From Aphidius gifuensis (lineage: Eukaryota; Arthropoda; Insecta; Hymenoptera; Braconidae): a stretch of DNA of 64,000 nt. The notes under the pieces are model-generated. The model searched no databases. It saw only the letters and a program-made list of their open reading frames with translations, and was not told the DNA's origin. Within the stretch, counting starts at the first letter, position 1. Every line of letters starts with the position of its first letter. A program made the translations under genes and the position numbers. The stretch covers positions 22,036,469 to 22,100,468 of the forward strand of contig NC_057790.1 in the NCBI RefSeq assembly GCF_014905175.1, given 5' to 3'. Shown piece by piece: positions 61,201 through 64,000 of the stretch.

Positions 61201-63519
61201 CTTGTATAACGTTGTACTGTTATTGCAGCACGTTCAAGTATTAATGCACGATTATATTCTAAATTTCTTTCAAGTGATTCACGTAAAAATACTCTTGCTA
61301 AACCCAATTGATATTGATCATGTGCATCAGCTGGTGCTGCTTTATCTAATATAATACGACATAATTCTTTATTTGGTGAACCACGTGGTAAACGTGTTGA
61401 TATTAAATAACGATAACGATCAACAAATTGTCCAAATAATAATCTAACTGGATAACCAGTTTTACGTATACGTATTGTTTCTAACATTCCAGTATAACGT
61501 AATTGTTCTAATACACATGGCGTATCAAATTTCATTGGTGATTTATCATTATTTGGTTTAATACAACGTACAAACCATGGATTACATTGTGACATTGATT
61601 CTAATAATTGTTGTAAACTATCTGTAAAACGTGCTGATACTGTTGGTGTTCTTGGTTTCATTGTTATAAATCTACCATTTGGTTTATTTATTGTTTTATT
61701 TGCTTCATGTGAATTTCTAACATGTTGAAACATTTTACTAACCATTTGTATTTTACTACTTATTAATAATTCAACAACATCTGGTCTTAATGTATCACGA
61801 TTTTTATCTAAAAAACCATCAACATTATACCATACTTGTCCAGCATAATGTTTTATTGCAAATTCAGCTGAATTCATACGTGGACGTGAATATAATTCAC
61901 TTAATGCATGATTATAATGACATTTTTCAAGAAATGATAAATCACTTGCTTTTGGAAAATTACTTTCATCATCTAATAAATGTAATATACCAACTGGTTT
62001 TTTAGCAATTAAATTAATAACTGGTAAATTATCTGTATATGTTATTGTTGTCCAATCAATTTTTTCTTTAGCATATTCTTGTTGTTCAAGTTTAAATATA
62101 TGTTTATTAAAATAAAAATGTAAATTTTCATTTGCATAATTAATACATAATTGTTCAAAACTATTTTCATTAAAATTTTCAAAACCAAATATATCAAGTA
62201 TTGATATTGCTGATGTTTGTTTTGTTCCTTTATATACAATATGATTAACACGTGCAACAAGCCATGAAAATAATGATGAATATAATGCTTTAGCAAATGC
62301 ATCTCTAGCATCAAGTGCTTGATCAATATTTAATGCTGTTAATACACGTTCATTTCTAGCTTCAGTTGTTTTTGTTGTTAATGCACGTATTATACCATCA
62401 CTATTTATTTGTAATAAATGTGCTGCCCAACGTATTTCAGCATCAGAACCAACTTCAACACCCTCTTGTCCATGTCTCATTTGTTTACGATGAAAATAAA
62501 CATTACCTAAATGTAATACACTTGATAATATTCTAAATATTGTATCTTGTTCATCAGATGTAAAACCAAGTACTTGCATTGCTGATAATAATGATTTAAA
62601 ATCTTGTGTATCATTTTTACCATCAATAATACAATTACCACCTTGATTTAAATAAAAATATTTATCTGGTGTTAATAAACCATATTTATCACGTAATTGT
62701 TGATCAAGACCAGCTAATAATTCATAAAATACATGATAATTTCTTTCATCTTGTGCTTGTGTTACAATTCTACTTTTTTCAAGTAAATATTGTGTTATAC
62801 GTCCACCAACAATAACACCATCACGAAAATGTACTTCTAAATATTTACCAAAACGACTACTATTATCATTTCTTGGTGTTTTAGCATTACCAAAACTTTC
62901 AAGTAATGGTGCTGCTTCTAATATTTGTTCAGTAACTAAATTACTTGGTGCACGATTAACAGCAGCTAAATATTGCATAACAAGTTTTGTTGATTCTGTT
63001 TTACCAGATCCAGATTCACCTGATATAACAACAACTTGATTTGCACTTGAATTATTTGCTGATGATACTTGGCTATATGCTGATGAACCAACAGCAAATA
63101 AATGTGGTGCCAGGGTACCAAGTATTCTACCTTCATATAATTTTACTTGATCTAAACCATATATATCAAACATTTTATATGGATTAACTGCAATCAGGAT
63201 ACTACCAGTATAAGTCTGTGTAATTAATTTTAAAACAATAAAATTTTAATTAATATTAAACATTATTTTTTATTTTTTTTTTTAAACTTACATAAATGAG
63301 CTCTTTGTCATATCGTATTTTTAAATTCCAAAGTAAAGAAGGTTCATTTAAATCACTGTTAAAAAAAAATAAAAAATTATAATTAATTATTTCAACTAAT
63401 TATCAACTAATTCATTGTGATTTGTCTTACTTTAATTGAATCATATCTTCAACACCATTTTGACCAAGATCTTGTCTCGGTCGTACTCCATTAAGGTTTG
63501 TAAGAGTAAAAGTTTGTGG
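45747..63519 (-). CDS. Myo15: Unconventional myosin XV (5' end outside or unresolved)
   Basis: Actin-based motor with two MyTH4-FERM tails, orthologous to fly Sisyphus/Myo10A and vertebrate MYO15A, acting in actin protrusions and cargo transport. Exons: 63519-63431, 63355-63292, 63215-59904, 59642-59445, 59360-57068, 56981-56783, 56567-55364, 49415-48949, 47934-47628, 47461-46881, 46789-46657, 46487-46283, 46203-46064, 45977-45747. All phases match (9,423 nt, 3,140 residues). The 3.3-kb exon holds the motor (P-loop GESGSGKT, NDNSSRFGKY, DIFGFENF, actin-binding FVRCIKPNN), IQ repeats (AITVQRYTRGFLARR) and the first MyTH4 with the start of a FERM. The 2.3-kb exon is a Gln/Asn/Pro-rich linker with DPYGRAKTVRIGKWRWPP. 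Then come FERM-like VSWTLRVKKEVFLPNE, a His/Gln-rich stretch, MyTH4-2 (SCQRGWRLFSIVAAYF, KYLETAAYDKRRAYHG) and FERM-2, to the stop at 45749-45747. I see no SH3 domain. The initiator Met is not identified. Confidence 0.93.
48939..49415 (-). repeat. CAA/CAT triplet repeat encoding Gln/His tract
   Basis: Within a myosin XV exon, CAA, CAG, CAC and CAT codons alternate between about 49200 and 49330, giving a run of ~45 Gln and His residues. Triplet slippage keeps the frame. The antisense reads as long Val/Asp and Asn/Ile tracts. The tract separates the first FERM region from the second MyTH4 and is probably a flexible, length-variable linker. Confidence 0.85.
49788..51014 (-). CDS. Possible alternative first exon of a myosin XV tail isoform
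   Basis: An ATG at 51014 (MEREVTDEALFSHRMSTNWA) opens 409 codons ending in phase 0 at a donor (SSNQ|GTTTAT, 49787). The next exon (49415) is also entered in phase 0, so the product would be this segment plus the second MyTH4-FERM. Content: PQTLRRRQKHRPDILSQFTD, Asp- and Asn-rich stretches, Ser/Asp patches, and near the end SVREILKRFEELRIQNEIQQ, a likely helix or coiled coil. No good acceptor lies just upstream (TGA in frame near 51060), so it looks like a first coding exon rather than a cassette. The main myosin transcript (55364 to 49415) would skip it. It could also be an unrelated gene sharing the tail. Family unknown. Confidence 0.55.
51015..55363. other. 4.3-kb non-coding part of the long myosin XV intron
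   Basis: The myosin transcript jumps from 55364 to 49415; this is the part upstream of the internal exon. On the minus strand a promoter-like GC-richer patch at 51960-52150 has TTTAAATAT and, about 38 bases later, the initiator TCAGTTG (near 52080), which could serve the tail isoform. Also seen: G runs at 53660-53690, a 26-bp palindrome of GAT/ATC triplets at 54569-54594, an ATC run at 54815-54845, and a CCACCGGGGTGG palindrome at about 54990. No other gene recognised. Confidence 0.45.
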
Positions 63520-64000
63520 CTGAAATTAAATATTTTAATTTTATTATTAAATTGCATTATCATTTGTTTATAAGGTGAGTGAGTGTGTGTGTGTGTATAA
63601 AATATAAATGGTAAACTTGTCAAATTTTTATGTTGACGTGCCCACCAGTACGTGTCTTGGCTATTTAAAAACATTGACAATAATAATCATTCTCATCATG
63701 ATCAACAAAATAATAACTGTTCTACTTGTTTTAAATAAATTGAATTTAATGCTTTTTTTTTTCATTTATAATTATCATGATGATTTTATCTTGAATTGAT
63801 ACTGTCATGGATGCTGAAGTTAAGTCAAGCGTTTCTAATATAATTTCTATCGCTTTCCTCAAATCTAGTCGATCTACTTTTTCTTTTCTATGGTAAAATT
63901 TTCTGATCATTTAATTTATTTTTTATCATTTTTAAATTAAATATTCATAAACCCACATGAATGATTAATCAAAAAATTTTGATAAAATTTCATTTCTTAA
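63520..64000. other. Upstream region of the first visible myosin XV exon
   Basis: The exon at 63519 begins after a good acceptor (TTTAATTTCAG), so at least one earlier exon exists. A (GT)n run lies at 63577-63598. On the minus strand 63604-63680 reads MFLNSQDTYWWARQHKNL, a less AT-rich, possibly coding patch, but I find no proper donor to join it to 63519. The start codon may lie here or beyond the window. Confidence 0.35.

Overview
This is a eukaryotic, strongly AT-rich genomic window with short AT-rich introns, GT-AG splice sites and insect-type genes. Mucin-like chitin-binding proteins, snakeskin, a two-RRM RBM46/A1CF-type protein and myosin XV together point to an arthropod. Extreme A/T codon preference and compact genes fit a hymenopteran, perhaps a braconid or aphidiine parasitoid wasp. 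The species is inference, not proven. All gene models were built by hand from reading frames, splice consensus and phase agreement. No transcript data were available.

Layout. 1-1.5 kb: Dph7 (diphthamide pathway) on the minus strand, after a small GC-richer block. 2.5-2.8 kb: a CDK2AP/Doc-1 homologue (minus). 3-7.4 kb: no convincing gene. 7.4-18.3 kb: a secreted protein of about 2,350 residues (plus) with a catalytically degenerate GH18 domain, three chitin-binding domains and long tandem repeats. 20.9-23.0 kb: a secreted C1q-domain protein (plus) with a TATA box and a strong 5'-UTR hairpin, followed by about 1.3 kb of pyrimidine-rich sequence.

24.8-39.0 kb: adenylosuccinate lyase (minus). 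Its first coding exon lies 12.6 kb from the second. The giant intron holds five plus-strand four-helix membrane protein genes: snakeskin and four relatives. A sixth relative lies at 39.6-45.0 kb. All six carry a phase-0 intron exactly at the start of transmembrane helix 1, so they look like an old tandem family, plausibly septate-junction or epithelial tetraspan proteins. An RNA-binding gene related to RBM46/A1CF (minus, 40.97 kb downward) lies antisense inside the first intron of the sixth gene. An orphan Asn-rich exon at 37.6-38.4 kb may be its 3' part, interleaved with ADSL.

45.7-63.5 kb: myosin XV (minus), 14 coding exons and about 3,140 residues visible. It has the motor, IQ motifs, two MyTH4-FERM units and a Pro-rich linker, with the 5' end missing. 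A 4-5 kb intron contains a possible alternative first exon for a tail-only isoform.

The most interesting items are the nested tetraspan cluster in the ADSL intron, the frame break in snakeskin exon 1, the repeat-derived intron or frameshift in the giant chitin-binding gene, the hairpin in the C1q-gene leader, a GC-AG intron, alternative 5' and 3' ends in the cluster, and a foldback element.
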